A stretch of 60,273 bases of DNA from Deltaproteobacteria bacterium (lineage in GTDB: Bacteria > Desulfobacterota > GWC2-55-46), in contig JAIOIE010000030.1 of NCBI GenBank assembly GCA_019912665.1, positions 1 through 60,273 of the forward strand, written 5' to 3'. Made by a program: the position numbers and the translations under genes. Shown here piece by piece: positions 7,712-18,890 of the stretch (positions within the stretch are counted from its first letter, which is position 1; every line of letters begins with the position of its first letter). Under the pieces are notes generated by a model. It did no database searches, was not told the origin of the DNA, and saw nothing but the letters and a program-made list of their open reading frames with translations.

Positions 7712-9514
7712 TTGACGACGAAGACAGGCAATATCCGCAACTTTTCGATAATAGCGCACATAGACCATGGAAAGTCCACCCTTTCGGACAGGCTCCTCGA
7801 GTACACCGGGAGCATATCCAAAAGGGAGATGATGGACCAGTTCCTCGACAAGATGGAGCTCGAGCGCGAGCGGGGCATCACCATAAAGGCCCAGACGGCG
7901 CGGCTCTCTTACAAGGCCGACGACGGGGAGACCTATGTCCTTAACCTCATCGACACGCCAGGCCACGTGGACTTCAGCTACGAGGTCTCGCGTTCGCTCT
8001 CGGCGTGCGAGGGGGCGATCCTCATTGTGGACGCCTCGCAGGGGGTCGAGGCGCAGACGCTTGCCCACCTCTACACGGCCGTGGACGTAGGGCTTGAGAT
8101 ATTCCCGGTCCTCAACAAGATCGACCTCCCGTCGGCCGAGCCCGAGAGGATAAAGGCCGAGATCGAGGAGGTATGCGGCATCGACGCATCCGAGGCCGTG
8201 CTTACGAGCGCCAAGGAGGGCATCGGGATAAAGGACGTGCTCGAGGCCATCGTAAAGCGCATACCCCATCCGGGCGGGGACGAGAAGGCCCCCTTGAAGG
8301 CCCTGGTATTCGACAGCTGGTATGACATATACAAGGGCGTAATAGTGCAGATAAGGGTCTACGAGGGGACCATAAGGAAGGGGACCAGGATACGCTTCAT
8401 GGCAAACGGCAAGGAGTTCGACGTCGACCATGTCGGCGTCTTCGCCCCGAAGCCGAAGGTGGTGGAGGAGCTCGGCCCCGGCGAGGTCGGTTTCGTCATA
8501 GCCGGCATAAAGGAAGTTAGGGACACGAGCGTCGGCGATACGATTACCGATGCCGCGAATCCGACCTCAGAGCCTCTTCCCGGATACAAGCCCGCCAAGT
8601 CGATGGTATTTAGCGGCCTCTATCCGGTCGATTCGGTCCAGTACGAGGACCTTAAGGAAGCGGTCATGAAATTGAGGCTCAACGACTCGTCCTTCACCTT
8701 CGAGCCCGAGACCTCTCTGGCACTGGGCTTCGGGTTCAGGTGCGGCTTCCTGGGCCTTTTCCACATGGAGATAATCAGGGAGAGGCTCGAACGGGAGTAC
8801 GGCCTGGAGCTCATAACTACAGCGCCAACGGTCGTCTACAGGGTCACGAAGACCGACGGCTCCGTCATGCTGGTCGAGAACCCCTCGAACCTGCCGACCC
8901 CGCAGTTCATAGAGAAGATAGAGGAGCCGTACATACTCGCTACCATTCACCTTCCGTCCGAGTTCCTGGGCGCCATACTCGGCCTCTGCGAGAGTAAAAG
9001 AGGCATACAGCGCGAGATAAAGTACCTGAGCACCTCGAGGGTGGTCGTGGTCTATGAGATACCCCTTAACGAGATAGTCCTCGATTTCTACGATAAGCTC
9101 AAGACCCTCACCAAGGGCTACGCCTCGATGGACTACGAGTACCTTGATTTCAGGGCCTCGGAGCTCGTGAAGCTGGATATCCTCATAAACGGCGAGACGG
9201 TCGACGCGCTCTCCCTCATAGTGCCGAAGGAGCGTGCGTACGCGAGGGGCAGGGAACTCACGGAAAAGATGCGCGAGATAATCCCCAGGCAGATGTTCGA
9301 GATAGCCATACAGGCCGCCATAGGGAACAAGGTCATCGCGAGGGAGACCATCAAGGCCATGAGGAAGAACGTGACCGCCAAGTGCTACGGCGGCGACATA
9401 ACGAGGAAAAGGAAGCTCATCGAGAAGCAGAAGGAAGGCAAAAAGCGCATGAAGCAGGTGGGCAGGGTGGAGCTCCCGCAAGAGGCGTTCCTTGCCGTCC
9501 TCAAGGTGAGCTGA
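7712..9514 (+). CDS. lepA: LepA / EF4, ribosome back-translocating GTPase
   Basis: 600 residues, the standard length for this elongation-factor-like GTPase, which binds the ribosome and assists translation or 30S maturation. P-loop AHIDHGKS (15-22), G3 DTPGHVDF, G4 NKID, and the LepA-specific C-terminal domain ending [27 protein letters not shown] (conserved region near 550-580) are all present. The start is TTG 7712, with an AAAAGG ribosome site upstream. Its TGA overlaps the ATG of lepB (TGATG), so the two genes are translationally coupled, an order also seen in many proteobacteria. Confidence 0.97.
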   Translation: MTTKTGNIRNFSIIAHIDHGKSTLSDRLLEYTGSISKREMMDQFLDKMELERERGITIKAQTARLSYKADDGETYVLNLIDTPGHVDFSYEVSRSLSACEGAILIVDASQGVEAQTLAHLYTAVDVGLEIFPVLNKIDLPSAEPERIKAEIEEVCGIDASEAVLTSAKEGIGIKDVLEAIVKRIPHPGGDEKAPLKALVFDSWYDIYKGVIVQIRVYEGTIRKGTRIRFMANGKEFDVDHVGVFAPKPKVVEELGPGEVGFVIAGIKEVRDTSVGDTITDAANPTSEPLPGYKPAKSMVFSGLYPVDSVQYEDLKEAVMKLRLNDSSFTFEPETSLALGFGFRCGFLGLFHMEIIRERLEREYGLELITTAPTVVYRVTKTDGSVMLVENPSNLPTPQFIEKIEEPYILATIHLPSEFLGAILGLCESKRGIQREIKYLSTSRVVVVYEIPLNEIVLDFYDKLKTLTKGYASMDYEYLDFRASELVKLDILINGETVDALSLIVPKERAYARGRELTEKMREIIPRQMFEIAIQAAIGNKVIARETIKAMRKNVTAKCYGGDITRKRKLIEKQKEGKKRMKQVGRVELPQEAFLAVLKVS

Positions 9515-10212
9515 TGGGAATAGAGATGGCGGAAAAGGAAAAGGAAGATAAGGCACGGGACGAGAAGCGGAAAAAAGGGCACGCGCGGGAGATCGTCGAG
9601 GCGATCGCCATCGCCCTTGTATTGGCCCTCGTCATAAGGACCTTCATAATACAGGCCTTCAAGATACCATCGGGCTCGATGGAAGATACGCTCCTCGTGG
9701 GGGACCATATAATCGTAAGCAAGCTCTCTTACGGCATACAGGTGCCCAAGCCCGCAATGATAAAGGTGCTCGGGACTACGGTCCCCTTCTTCGAGACCAG
9801 GCTTTTCCGTACATGGGGAGAGATAGAGCGGGGCGACGTCGTGGTCTTCCGCTTCCCCGGCGACAGGTCCAAGGACTATATAAAGAGGGTGGTCGGGCTT
9901 CCCGGCGACCGTGTCGAGATAATATCGAGGAAGATCTACATAAACGGGGAGGAATGGCAAGACCCGTACGGCATTAGCAAGGGCGGGGTCTACGGCGAGG
10001 AGGTCGAAAGGAGCGTATCCTTCGGCCCCTATTCGGTCCCCGAGGGCGCTATTTTCGCAATCGGCGACAACCGCGACAGGAGCTACGACTCGAGGTTCTG
10101 GGGGCCGGTGCCCATCAAGGACATAAAAGGGAAAGCCCTCCTAATTTACTGGTCGTGGAACAGCGACGACAACTGGATAAGGTTTTGGAGGATCGGCCAG
10201 GCAATACAGTAA
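9514..10212 (+). CDS. lepB: Signal peptidase I
   Basis: 232-residue membrane serine protease that removes signal peptides of exported proteins. A charged Lys/Glu-rich cytoplasmic lead (1-25) precedes a single transmembrane helix (about 27-46). Catalytic Ser55 lies in PSGSMEDTL and Lys124 in YIKRVVGLPGD; box E GDNRDRSYDSRFWGPV is complete. The frame is open upstream to 9382, but that part lies inside lepA; ATG 9514 overlapping the lepA stop is the natural start. A repeat element begins immediately after its TAA. Confidence 0.96.
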   Translation: MGIEMAEKEKEDKARDEKRKKGHAREIVEAIAIALVLALVIRTFIIQAFKIPSGSMEDTLLVGDHIIVSKLSYGIQVPKPAMIKVLGTTVPFFETRLFRTWGEIERGDVVVFRFPGDRSKDYIKRVVGLPGDRVEIISRKIYINGEEWQDPYGISKGGVYGEEVERSVSFGPYSVPEGAIFAIGDNRDRSYDSRFWGPVPIKDIKGKALLIYWSWNSDDNWIRFWRIGQAIQ

Positions 10213-10353
10213 GCAACCTCTGAAAAATCGATCTTTTCCCCGGACTCTGCGTCAGGACGTGAATAAAAATGCTCGCATATTTTCATATATGCTCCGCTTT
10301 TATTCCCGCCCTTCCGGGAAAAGCGGGGAAATCTCTAATTTTTAAAAGGTTGC
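10213..10353 (+). repeat. Palindromic repeat, family B, copy 1
   Basis: A 141-base element that starts on the base after the lepB stop. Its ends form an imperfect 30-base inverted repeat (22 of 30 positions match): left arm 10213-10242 beginning GCAACCTCTGAAAAAT and ending TTTCCCCG, right arm 10324-10353 ending AAAAGGTTGC. Inside is a second palindrome, GAATAAAA near 10261 with TTTTATTC near 10297, around a CATAT-rich centre. No reading frame is present. A shortened relative follows argB. Confidence 0.7.
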
Positions 10354-10396
10354 TAAAATCATATCGCCCCAAATTCATTGAATAGCAGTCGTAATC

Positions 10397-10429
10397 AGCC
10401 CCCCTCTTACCCGGCGGGGCTCTCTTTTT
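10397..10429 (+). terminator. Intrinsic terminator between lepB and xerC
   Basis: AGCCCC (10397-10402) pairs with GGGGCT (10416-10421), followed by CTCTTTTTC. A further GC-rich palindrome, CCGGGG near 10430 with CCCCGG near 10450, comes next. This is the main content of the 341-base gap besides repeat B and the xerC promoter. Confidence 0.7.
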
Positions 10430-10468
10430 CCGGGGCCTGCGAGCATGCTCCCCGGCTCATTTTAGATA

Positions 10469-10497
10469 TTGCAGGTTCGGGGTTTTGGTGTTATAAG
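10469..10497 (+). promoter_or_regulatory. Sigma-70-type promoter for xerC-hslVU
   Basis: TTGCAG (10469-10474), 17-base spacer, TATAAG (10492-10497), about 50 bases before the xerC start and after the terminator. Confidence 0.65.
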
Positions 10498-10553
10498 CTG
10501 AATTTACCGCGGTTCCAGGATGCGCGGGCGGGCCTGGATAAAAAGGGGCTTCT

Positions 10554-11459
10554 GTGAACGGGCTTAAGCGGCTTATAGAGGACTTTGGAAGCTACCTGGC
10601 CGTTGAGAGGAACTCATCCCCCAATACCCGACTGGGCTATATGAGGGACCTGGAACAGTTCCGCTCCTTTCTCGCGGAAAATCGTGGTTTAGGTGAGGAC
10701 CCGGACATTTCCCGTATAGATGAAGCTGCCGTCATCTCTTTCGTTTATTCGCTCCACGGCGGACGGAAGAAGGTCTCGATAGCCCGTAAGCTATCTTCCA
10801 TACGGTCGTTTTTCAGGTATCTTAGAAGAAAGGGACTCGCGGCCCGGAACCCGGCCGAGAACGTGCCGACTCCGAAGACGGAAAAGTACCTCCCGGCGGT
10901 CCTTACGGTCGAGGAGGCCTCGGCCCTTGTCGAGTCGCCCGCAACGGAAGACGGCAGAAAGACGGCGCGACGCGACCTTGCCATACTCGAGCTCCTTTAT
11001 TCCTCAGGCATACGGTTAAGCGAGCTTACCGGCCTTGACCTCGAGGATGTGGATATCGAGGCCGGGACCATGCGGGTCCTCGGAAAGGGCAGCAAGGAGC
11101 GGATAGCCTATATCGGCTCAAAGGCCAGGGAAGCACTCATGGCTTACCTGGACGAGAGGGGCATGCGAAAAGGCCCGCTCTTCACTGGCAAGGGCAAGAG
11201 TGGGCGGGTATCCCAGAGGACGGTAGAGAGGCTTTTAAAGCTCTACGTCTTCCGTAGCGGCATAATGAAGGACCCGACCCCGCACTCGCTCCGGCATTCG
11301 TTCGCGACCCACTTGCTTGACGCCGGGGCCGACCTCCGGTCAATACAGGAGCTGCTGGGGCACTCGAAACTTTCCACGACGCAGAGATATACCAGGGTCG
11401 GCATTGCGGCCCTCATGGAGGCATACGACAAGGCCCATCCGAGGGCCAGGAAGACGTAG
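10554..11459 (+). CDS. xerC: XerC/XerD-type tyrosine recombinase
   Basis: 301 residues, typical of chromosome dimer-resolving recombinases acting at dif. A SAM-like core-binding domain (1-105) is followed by the catalytic domain with all active residues visible: Arg154 (SGIRLSE), Lys178, His244 and Arg247 (HSLRHSF), His270 (LLGHSK) and Tyr279 (QRYTRV). The start is GTG 10554 with AGGGG five bases upstream. It forms an operon with hslV-hslU, as codV does in Firmicutes; this arrangement, not an integron or phage context, supports the housekeeping role. Confidence 0.93.
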   Translation: MNGLKRLIEDFGSYLAVERNSSPNTRLGYMRDLEQFRSFLAENRGLGEDPDISRIDEAAVISFVYSLHGGRKKVSIARKLSSIRSFFRYLRRKGLAARNPAENVPTPKTEKYLPAVLTVEEASALVESPATEDGRKTARRDLAILELLYSSGIRLSELTGLDLEDVDIEAGTMRVLGKGSKERIAYIGSKAREALMAYLDERGMRKGPLFTGKGKSGRVSQRTVERLLKLYVFRSGIMKDPTPHSLRHSFATHLLDAGADLRSIQELLGHSKLSTTQRYTRVGIAALMEAYDKAHPRARKT

Positions 11460-11470
11460 CGGAGGTCCAT

Positions 11471-12013
11471 TTGTCAGGCATCGAGTTTCACGGGACTACT
11501 ATCATAGCCGTCCGGAGGGACGGAAAGGTGGCCATAGCCGGGGACGGGCAGGTCACGCTCGGGGCGACTGTCATGAAGAAGGGGGCCGTCAAGGTGCGCC
11601 GCCTGCTTGAAGGGAAGGTATTGGCTGGTTTCGCCGGTTCGACAGCCGACGCCATGACCCTCTTCGACAAGTTCGAGGCCAAGCTCGAGGCCGCAAGGGG
11701 CAACATCACCAGGGCCGTAATAGAGCTCGCAAAGGACTGGCGGACCGACCGGGTATTAAGGAGGCTCGAGGCCCTGCTGGTCGTGGCCGATATAGAGCAT
11801 ACTTTCGTCATCTCCGGGAACGGCGATGTCATCGAGCCCGAGGAGGGGATAGCGGCCATAGGCTCTGGCGGCGCATTCGCGCTGGCCGCGGCAAAGATGC
11901 TATCGAGGCACACAGCCCTCGATGCGAGGACAATAGCGGAGGAGGCCCTTAAGACCGCCGCCGAGATATGCATCTATACGAACAGCAGCATAACAGTCGA
12001 AGAGCTTTCGTGA
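11471..12013 (+). CDS. hslV: HslV (ClpQ), protease subunit of HslVU
   Basis: Threonine peptidase that forms the double hexamer of the HslVU protease. Of 180 residues, the family normally begins at the catalytic Thr of the TT-I-x-x-V-R-R-x-G motif; here that motif starts at Thr9, so eight residues (MSGIEFHG) precede it and must be removed to expose the nucleophile. GDGQVTLG and the [11 protein letters not shown] region are intact. Start TTG 11471 with GGAGG five bases upstream; no closer start codon would expose Thr9 directly. Eleven bases separate it from xerC. Confidence 0.95.
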   Translation: MSGIEFHGTTIIAVRRDGKVAIAGDGQVTLGATVMKKGAVKVRRLLEGKVLAGFAGSTADAMTLFDKFEAKLEAARGNITRAVIELAKDWRTDRVLRRLEALLVVADIEHTFVISGNGDVIEPEEGIAAIGSGGAFALAAAKMLSRHTALDARTIAEEALKTAAEICIYTNSSITVEELS

Positions 12014-12067
12014 AAATTGCCTGCATAAGCAGGCCTTTGCAGGAAAATATTAAGAAGGTTTATCATC

Positions 12068-13429
12068 ATGAAAAGCTTTACTCCAAGGGAAATAGTATCG
12101 GAGCTCGATAAGTTCATAATAGGCCAGAAGCTCGCCAAACGGGCCGTGGCCATAGCGCTCCGGAACCGCTGGCGCCGCCAGCAGGTGAGGGCCGACCTCC
12201 GGGAAGAGATATACCCCAAGAACATAATAATGATAGGCCCCACGGGCGTGGGGAAGACCGAGATATCGAGAAGGCTTGCGAAGCTTGCCCAGGCCCCGTT
12301 CATAAAGGTCGAGGCGAGCAAGTTCACCGAGGTCGGCTACGTGGGCCGGGACGTCGAGAGCATAATAAGGGACCTTGCCGAGCTTGCGGTCAAGATGGTA
12401 AAGGACGAGGAGAGGGTAAGGGTAAGGGTGAAGGCGAAGGACCTGGCCGAGGAGAGGATACTCGACCTACTTCTTCCGCCCACGACCGTCTCGCCGCTCC
12501 AGGTAGCCGACCATGAGAAGATAGCGAAGGAGCGCGAGGCGCAGAAGTCCACGCGCGAAAAGCTCAGGGGGCTGCTCCGTGAAGGCAAGCTCGATGACAA
12601 GGAGATAGAGGTAGAGACCAGCGAGCAGCAGAAGATGCCCTCGATAGAGATACTCTCGTCACAGGGCGGGTTCGAGGAGATGGACATGAACCTGAAGGAC
12701 ATGTTCTCGAACATCTTCCCGAAAAAGACCCGGAGGCGGAAGGTCAAGGTGCCCGACGCCCGGGAGCTACTCATAAACGAGGAGAGCCAGCGCCTAATCG
12801 ACATGGAGAAGGTGACGAAGGAGGCGGTCGAGAGGGTAGAGCAGTCCGGAATCGTATTCATAGACGAGATAGACAAGATCGCGGGCCGCCAGTCCGGGCA
12901 GACCCCGGACGTCTCCAGGGAAGGCGTCCAGAGAGACCTCCTCCCCATAGTCGAGGGCTCGACCGTCAACACCAAATACGGAATGGTAAAGACCGACCAC
13001 ATACTATTCATCGCCTCGGGCGCGTTCCACATAGCGAAGCCCTCGGACCTAATACCGGAGTTCCAGGGCCGCTTCCCCATAAGGGTCGAGCTCGGCCCGC
13101 TCGGCGAGGAGGACTTCATAAGGATACTCACCGAGCCCGAGAACGCGCTCCTCAAGCAGTACAAGGCGCTTCTCGAAACCGAGGGGATAGAGGTGGAATA
13201 CACGGACGACGGGGTGAGGGAGATAGCGTCCATCGCCACGATCGTGAACGACAGGATGGAGAACATAGGCGCGCGGAGGCTCCATACCGTCATGGAAAGG
13301 GTCTTCGACGAGATATCCTTCAACGCGCCCGATATGGCCGAGAAAAAGATAGTCATAGACCGGGAATACGTGAACAGCAGGCTTTCGGACATAGTGAAGG
13401 ACGAAGACCTGTCGAGGTATATACTGTAA
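12068..13429 (+). CDS. hslU: HslU (ClpY), AAA+ ATPase of HslVU
   Basis: 453-residue unfoldase that feeds substrates to HslV. Walker A GPTGVGKT (57-64), the charged I domain (about 110-240), Walker B FIDEIDKI and the C-terminal tail ending LSRYIL that docks into HslV are all visible. The leader of 54 bases between hslV and hslU carries a 6-bp hairpin (GCCTGC 12019-12024 with GCAGGC 12029-12034). AGAAGG precedes the ATG. A strong terminator follows. Confidence 0.97.
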   Translation: MKSFTPREIVSELDKFIIGQKLAKRAVAIALRNRWRRQQVRADLREEIYPKNIIMIGPTGVGKTEISRRLAKLAQAPFIKVEASKFTEVGYVGRDVESIIRDLAELAVKMVKDEERVRVRVKAKDLAEERILDLLLPPTTVSPLQVADHEKIAKEREAQKSTREKLRGLLREGKLDDKEIEVETSEQQKMPSIEILSSQGGFEEMDMNLKDMFSNIFPKKTRRRKVKVPDARELLINEESQRLIDMEKVTKEAVERVEQSGIVFIDEIDKIAGRQSGQTPDVSREGVQRDLLPIVEGSTVNTKYGMVKTDHILFIASGAFHIAKPSDLIPEFQGRFPIRVELGPLGEEDFIRILTEPENALLKQYKALLETEGIEVEYTDDGVREIASIATIVNDRMENIGARRLHTVMERVFDEISFNAPDMAEKKIVIDREYVNSRLSDIVKDEDLSRYIL

Positions 13430-13434
13430 TCGAG

Positions 13435-13489
13435 CCGTGGCCTCCGGGGGGAGCCAGCGGCTCAGCCCCGGACCACGGATATTTTTTTG
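13435..13489 (+). terminator. Intrinsic terminator after hslU
   Basis: Long composite stem: CCGTGG (13435-13440) with CCACGG (13473-13478), then TCCGGGG with CCCCGGA, closed by GCC-AGC-GGC, followed by ATATTTTTTT. It separates the xerC-hslVU unit from the arginine genes. Confidence 0.9.
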
Positions 13490-13536
13490 AATCCGGAGTA
13501 TCTTACCCCGCCTCCGGGGCCAAGAGCATATGGAGC

Positions 13537-14400
13537 GTGCCTGTGCAGAAGAACATTGAAAAGATACGCACTCTTTTCGAATCGCTTCCGTACATAAGGA
13601 AGTTCTACAACAAGACGGTCGTCATAAAGTACGGCGGCCACGCCATGATAGACGACGCCCTCAAGAAGAGCTTCGCCAGGGACATCGTCCTCATGAAGTA
13701 CGTCGGGATAAACCCGGTCATAGTGCACGGGGGCGGCCCCCAGATAGGCGGGCTCCTTGCGAGGCTCGGAAAGGAATCGAGGTTCGTAAAGGGCATCCGC
13801 GTGACCGACAACGAGACCATGGACGTCGTGGAGATGGTCCTCGTGGGGAAGATAAACAAGGAGATAGTCGGGCTCATAAACCACTTCGGCGGCAAGGCCG
13901 TGGGCCTCGGCGGCAAGGACGGCGGCCTCATAAAGGCCAAGAGGCTAAAGATAAAGGGCGAGGAGATGGGCTATGTCGGTGACGTCGAGGCCATAGACCC
14001 CGGAGTCCTCGCGGTCCTCGAAGAGAGCGACTTTATCCCGGTCATCGCCCCGGTCGGCGGCGACGAGGAAGGGACGAGCTTCAACATAAACGCCGATACG
14101 GTCGCGGGGAAGATTGCATCGGCCCTGAACGCCGAGAAGCTCATCCTCCTCACGGACGTAGCCGGGGTGCTCGACAAGGATAAAAAGCTCATATCCTCCC
14201 TTACCCTTTCAGAGGCGCGGGCGCTCATTACGAAGAAGGTCGCCGTGGGCGGCATGATACCCAAGCTACAGTGCTGCATGGAGGCGGTGGTATCCGGCGT
14301 AAAGAGGGCCCATATAATCGACGGCAGGGTCGAGCACGCGGTGCTTCTTGAGGTATTTACCGACGCAGGGGTGGGCACGGCAATAGGGCTCAAGAAGTAA
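13537..14400 (+). CDS. argB: Acetylglutamate kinase
   Basis: Second step of arginine synthesis: phosphorylates N-acetylglutamate. 287 residues of the amino-acid-kinase fold, with [19 protein letters not shown], the acetylglutamate-binding N-INADTVAG region and a C-terminal GVGTAIG. An N-terminal helix of about 25 residues is of the kind found in arginine-inhibitable hexameric enzymes, so feedback control is plausible. Start is GTG 13537 or the GTG two codons later at 13543, which has GGAG seven bases upstream. The stop codon is followed at once by repeat B copy 2. Confidence 0.95.
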   Translation: MPVQKNIEKIRTLFESLPYIRKFYNKTVVIKYGGHAMIDDALKKSFARDIVLMKYVGINPVIVHGGGPQIGGLLARLGKESRFVKGIRVTDNETMDVVEMVLVGKINKEIVGLINHFGGKAVGLGGKDGGLIKAKRLKIKGEEMGYVGDVEAIDPGVLAVLEESDFIPVIAPVGGDEEGTSFNINADTVAGKIASALNAEKLILLTDVAGVLDKDKKLISSLTLSEARALITKKVAVGGMIPKLQCCMEAVVSGVKRAHIIDGRVEHAVLLEVFTDAGVGTAIGLKK

Positions 14401-14448
14401 GCAATTTCTAAAATGCTCTCCCCGGACTCTCTAATTTTTGGAAGCTGC
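14401..14448 (+). repeat. Palindromic repeat, family B, copy 2 (short form)
   Basis: A 48-base element starting on the base after the argB stop. Its left half (GCAATTTCTAAAA, then CTCCCCGGACTCT) and right half (CTCTAATTTTTGGAAGCTGC) correspond to the left and right arms of copy 1 at 10213, with the interior deleted. It is followed by CCCC-GCTTTAAAAAA-GGGG, which could act as a weak hairpin. Confidence 0.6.
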
Positions 14449-14509
14449 CATAAGAGTTTTACTCCCCGCTTTAAAAAAGGGGAATTCAGCATACCGGAGG
14501 GTAGTCGAG

Positions 14510-15715
14510 TTGTCGAACGCTGAGATAATAGCTCTTACCTCGAAGCATGTAGCTAACACATACGGCAGGTTCCCTGTTGCGATCGTAAGGGGCGAGGGGA
14601 CTCGGGTGTGGGACGCGGACGGGAAGGAATACCTTGATTTCGTATCGGGCCTGGCCGTCTGCAACCTCGGCCACTGCCACCCGAAGATAGTAGCCGCCAT
14701 CAGGGAGCAGGCCGGTAAGCTCATACATATATCGAACCTTTTTCACATCGAGACGCAGTCAGAGCTTGCGCGGCTCCTTACGGAGAACTCCTTCGCGGAG
14801 AGGGTATTCTTCTGCAACTCCGGGGCCGAGGCGAACGAGGCGGCCCTTAAGCTATCGAGGAAGTTCTTCAGCGACAGGGGCGCGAACAGGCATCGCATAG
14901 TGAGCATGGAGCAGTCGTTCCACGGCCGCACTTTCGCCGCGCTCGCGGCGACAGGGCAGAAGAAATACCAGTCCGGGTTCGAGCCTCTTTTGGAGCGCTT
15001 CGTCTACGCGCCTTTCAACGACATCGAGGCCGCAAAGAGGGTGGTGGATGATTCCACTGCCGCGGTCATGGTCGAGCCCATACAGGGCGAGGGCGGGGTG
15101 AACGTGGCGTCCCCGAATTACTTGAAGGAGTTGAAGGAAGTCTGCAAAAAGGCGGGGGCGCTCCTCATATTCGACGAGGTTCAGGTCGGCATGGGCCGCA
15201 CGGGGACGCTTTTCGCCTACGAGAACTACGGCGCTCCGCCTGACATCATGACGCTAGCGAAGGGCCTTGCCGGAGGAGTGGCAATAGGCGCGATGCTCGC
15301 AACCGAAGAAGTGGCCTCGTCGTTCGTGCCCGGTACCCACGCGTCTACATTCGGCGGGAACCCGCTTGCGACAGCAGCAGGGATAGCCGCAGTGAACACT
15401 ATGATAAACGACGGCATCCTGGACAATTGCAAAAAAGCCGGGGCGTACCTTGAAGGGAAGCTCAACGCGCTAAAGGCCAAATACGGCTTCATAAAAGAGG
15501 TGAGGGGCAAGGGGCTCATACTCGGCATGGAGCTTGCCGAAGGCGTAAAGGGCGGCGAGATCGTGAAGGAGTGCCTCGCAAAGGGGCTACTCATAAACTG
15601 CGTGGGCGACAAAGTCCTCCGTTTCATCCCGGCCCTTGTGGTTACGGAAAAGGAAGTGGACGAGATGCTGGGGATGCTGGAGCCGGTTCTCTCGTCCGCG
15701 GGGAAAGGTAAATAG
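14510..15715 (+). CDS. argD: Acetylornithine aminotransferase
   Basis: PLP-dependent class III aminotransferase converting acetylglutamate semialdehyde to acetylornithine; in many bacteria it also serves as succinyl-DAP aminotransferase. Features are CNSGAEANEAALK, SFHGRT, IFDEVQVGMGRTG and the PLP-lysine in TLAKGLAGG. The frame is open upstream to 14438, but TTG 14510 has GGAGG nine bases upstream and yields 401 residues beginning SNAEIIAL, the usual family N-terminus. It is separated from argF by zero to 54 bases depending on the argF start. Confidence 0.94.
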   Translation: MSNAEIIALTSKHVANTYGRFPVAIVRGEGTRVWDADGKEYLDFVSGLAVCNLGHCHPKIVAAIREQAGKLIHISNLFHIETQSELARLLTENSFAERVFFCNSGAEANEAALKLSRKFFSDRGANRHRIVSMEQSFHGRTFAALAATGQKKYQSGFEPLLERFVYAPFNDIEAAKRVVDDSTAAVMVEPIQGEGGVNVASPNYLKELKEVCKKAGALLIFDEVQVGMGRTGTLFAYENYGAPPDIMTLAKGLAGGVAIGAMLATEEVASSFVPGTHASTFGGNPLATAAGIAAVNTMINDGILDNCKKAGAYLEGKLNALKAKYGFIKEVRGKGLILGMELAEGVKGGEIVKECLAKGLLINCVGDKVLRFIPALVVTEKEVDEMLGMLEPVLSSAGKGK

Positions 15716-15769
15716 GTGGAACCGATCACCTTGAAAGCGGCAAGTATTCAAAAAACGCGGGAGCGGATA

Positions 15770-16693
<924 letters not shown>

Positions 16694-16694
16694 G

Positions 16695-18011
16695 ATGTCA
16701 AGGGGTGTTGGCGTTAAGAAGGTCGTTTTGGCGTACTCCGGGGGGCTCGACACCTCGGTCATAATGAAGTGGCTCATCGAGAAGTACGGGTGCGAGGTCA
16801 TAGCGTTCTCCGCAGATATAGGGCAGGGAAACGTCGAGATAGACGGCATAAGGAAGAAGGCCTTCGCCACGGGCGCCAAGAGGGTCTATATAAAAGACCT
16901 TAGAGAAGAGTTCGTAAGGGACTTCGTATTTCCGATGCTCAGGGCCTCTTCGGTCTACGAGGGAGCGTACCTCCTCGGCACGTCAATCGCCAGGCCTCTC
17001 ATAGCCAAGGCCCAGATGGAGATAGCCGCTAAGGAGCGGGCGGACGCCGTATCGCACGGAGCTACCGGAAAGGGCAACGACCAGGTCCGATTCGAGCTCG
17101 CCTATTATTCGATGGACCCGCATATAAAGGTCATCGCGCCCTGGAGGGAGTGGGACATGAAGGGCAGGGCGGACCTCGTAGATTACGCCAGAAAGCACGG
17201 CATACCTGTGCCGGTCACGAAGAAGAAGCCCTACAGCTCGGACAGGAACCTCTTCCACATAAGTTTCGAGGGCGGCATACTCGAAGACCCCTGGGCCGAA
17301 GCGCCTGAGAGCATGTACGTGCTGAGCGTCGCTCCTGAAAAGGCCCCGAACAGGGCTACGTACGTCGAGATAGGCTTTGAGAACGGGAACCCGGTATCGG
17401 TGAACGGAAGGAAACTATCCCCGGCAAGGCTCCTTGAGCTACTCAATGAGATGGGCGGCAAGAACGGGGTCGGCAGGCTCGACATGGTCGAGAACCGCTA
17501 CGTGGGTATGAAGTCCAGGGGCGTCTACGAGACTCCCGGCGGCACGATACTCCACGCCGCGAGGAGGGCGGTTGAGTCCATCACCATGGACAGGGAACTC
17601 CTGCACCTCCGGGACAGCCTTTCGCAAAAGTACTCGACCCTCGTATATAACGGCTACTGGTTCTCGCCCGAGAGAAAGGCCCTGCAGTCCCTTATCGACG
17701 AGGCGACATCCGGCGTTACGGGCGTTGCGAGAGTCAAGCTCTACAAGGGCGGGGTGATGATAGTGGGCAGGAAGGCCGAGCAGTCGCTCTACCACCCGGA
17801 CTTCGCCACCTTCGAGGAGGATACGGTCTATAACCAGAAGGACGCCGAGGGGTTCATAAAGATAAACGCCCTTAGGCTCAAGATAAAATCGATGGTGGAG
17901 GGTGCCGCCGTCGTAAAGCCGAAGAGGGCGGTAAAGAAGGCAGCCAAAGCCACGAAGGCTGCCCCGGCCCAGAAGGGCGCGGCCATATCCGCAAAGGGAG
18001 GCAGGCATTGA
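16695..18011 (+). CDS. argG: Argininosuccinate synthase, with Lys/Ala-rich C-terminal tail
   Basis: Condenses citrulline and aspartate with ATP hydrolysis. The ATP-pyrophosphatase motif AYSGGLDTS is at 13-21 and the rest of the enzyme is conventional to about residue 405. The last 33 residues (406-438) are a low-complexity Lys/Ala/Pro tail ([15 protein letters not shown]) that the family, about 400 residues long, normally lacks. AAGGAG precedes the ATG. argH, which would finish arginine synthesis, is not the next gene; an FAH-family gene overlaps the stop instead. Confidence 0.96.
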   Translation: MSRGVGVKKVVLAYSGGLDTSVIMKWLIEKYGCEVIAFSADIGQGNVEIDGIRKKAFATGAKRVYIKDLREEFVRDFVFPMLRASSVYEGAYLLGTSIARPLIAKAQMEIAAKERADAVSHGATGKGNDQVRFELAYYSMDPHIKVIAPWREWDMKGRADLVDYARKHGIPVPVTKKKPYSSDRNLFHISFEGGILEDPWAEAPESMYVLSVAPEKAPNRATYVEIGFENGNPVSVNGRKLSPARLLELLNEMGGKNGVGRLDMVENRYVGMKSRGVYETPGGTILHAARRAVESITMDRELLHLRDSLSQKYSTLVYNGYWFSPERKALQSLIDEATSGVTGVARVKLYKGGVMIVGRKAEQSLYHPDFATFEEDTVYNQKDAEGFIKINALRLKIKSMVEGAAVVKPKRAVKKAAKATKAAPAQKGAAISAKGGRH

Positions 18012-18817
18012 AGCTTTGCAGGTTCGAGTCCTCCGGAAAGGTCCTCTACGGGATTATTGAGGACGGGAGCGTCTTCGAGCTGGATTCAAATCCTTTTTCC
18101 GGGTCGTTTGCGCTTACAAGGGACCTCATCCTTTCTACAGGCCATGACCTCGAAAAGGTAAAGCTACTTGCGCCGGTCTCCCCGTCGAAGATAGTCGCCA
18201 TAGGGCTAAACTATCGGGCCCATGCGGCCGAGTTCGGAAAGCCCCTGCCGGAAGAGCCCATGCTCTTCATGAAGCCCTCGACAGCGGTCATCGGCCCTGA
18301 GGACGAGATAGTCTATCCCTCGCACATGTCCCACAGGGTGGACTACGAAGGGGAGCTTGCGGTAGTCATCGGTAAGACGGCAAAAGAGGTCCTTCCGAGG
18401 GACGCATCCGATTACATACTCGGCTACACCTGCCTGAACGACGTTTCGGCCCGCGATCTCCAGAAAAAAGACGGACAGTACACCCGGGCGAAGGGCTTCG
18501 ATACCTTCGCGCCCATTGGGCCTTGCATATCGACCGGCCTCGATCCCCTCGATACCATTATAAAAACGCGCCTTAACGGCGAGACGAAGCAGGACACCTC
18601 GACGAGGGACATGATATTCAATGTGTTCGAGCTCTTAAGCTTCGTCTCCCACGTCATGACGCTACTCCCGGGCGACGTCATCGCGACCGGGACCCCCTCG
18701 GGGGTGGGCAAGATGCGGCCCGGCGACACCGTCGAGGTCGAGATAGACGGTATAGGCGTATTGAGGAACACGATAGCCGAGGGCAGGGCTTCCAGGAAGC
18801 TCTGGGCTGACGGTTAG
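18008..18817 (+). CDS. Fumarylacetoacetate hydrolase (FAH) family protein
   Basis: 269 residues: a short N-terminal domain followed by the FAH fold, with metal ligands Glu114 and Glu116 in [11 protein letters not shown] and Asp145 in [10 protein letters not shown], and substrate-loop GTPSGVG. Members include acylpyruvases, oxaloacetate decarboxylases/tautomerases and catabolic hydratases. Small two-domain proteins like this one are often acylpyruvase- or oxaloacetate tautomerase-like, but the exact substrate cannot be told. TTG 18008 overlaps the argG stop (TTGA) with GGGAGGC upstream, so it is co-translated with argG; its link to arginine synthesis is unclear. Confidence 0.88.
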   Translation: MKLCRFESSGKVLYGIIEDGSVFELDSNPFSGSFALTRDLILSTGHDLEKVKLLAPVSPSKIVAIGLNYRAHAAEFGKPLPEEPMLFMKPSTAVIGPEDEIVYPSHMSHRVDYEGELAVVIGKTAKEVLPRDASDYILGYTCLNDVSARDLQKKDGQYTRAKGFDTFAPIGPCISTGLDPLDTIIKTRLNGETKQDTSTRDMIFNVFELLSFVSHVMTLLPGDVIATGTPSGVGKMRPGDTVEVEIDGIGVLRNTIAEGRASRKLWADG

Positions 18818-18819
18818 TC

Positions 18820-18848
18820 TTGCAGAGAAGCTTTTTTTGTTCTAATAT
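18820..18848 (+). promoter_or_regulatory. Sigma-70-type promoter for dapL
   Basis: TTGCAG (18820-18825), 17-base spacer containing seven T, TAATAT (18843-18848), directly after the FAH gene and about 40 bases before dapL. Confidence 0.6.
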
Positions 18849-18890
18849 GTCTCATTCATCCAGTTTGGAATAAGGAGGTTCGCACCAGAG

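Noticed and set aside
7658-9556. Long minus-strand open frames opposite lepA
   Set aside because: Shadows of the lepA coding sequence; no ribosome sites or recognisable domains.
10213-10353. Insertion sequence remnant with transposase
   Set aside because: The palindromic element has no coding capacity, and no transposase fragment is present near any repeat in the window.
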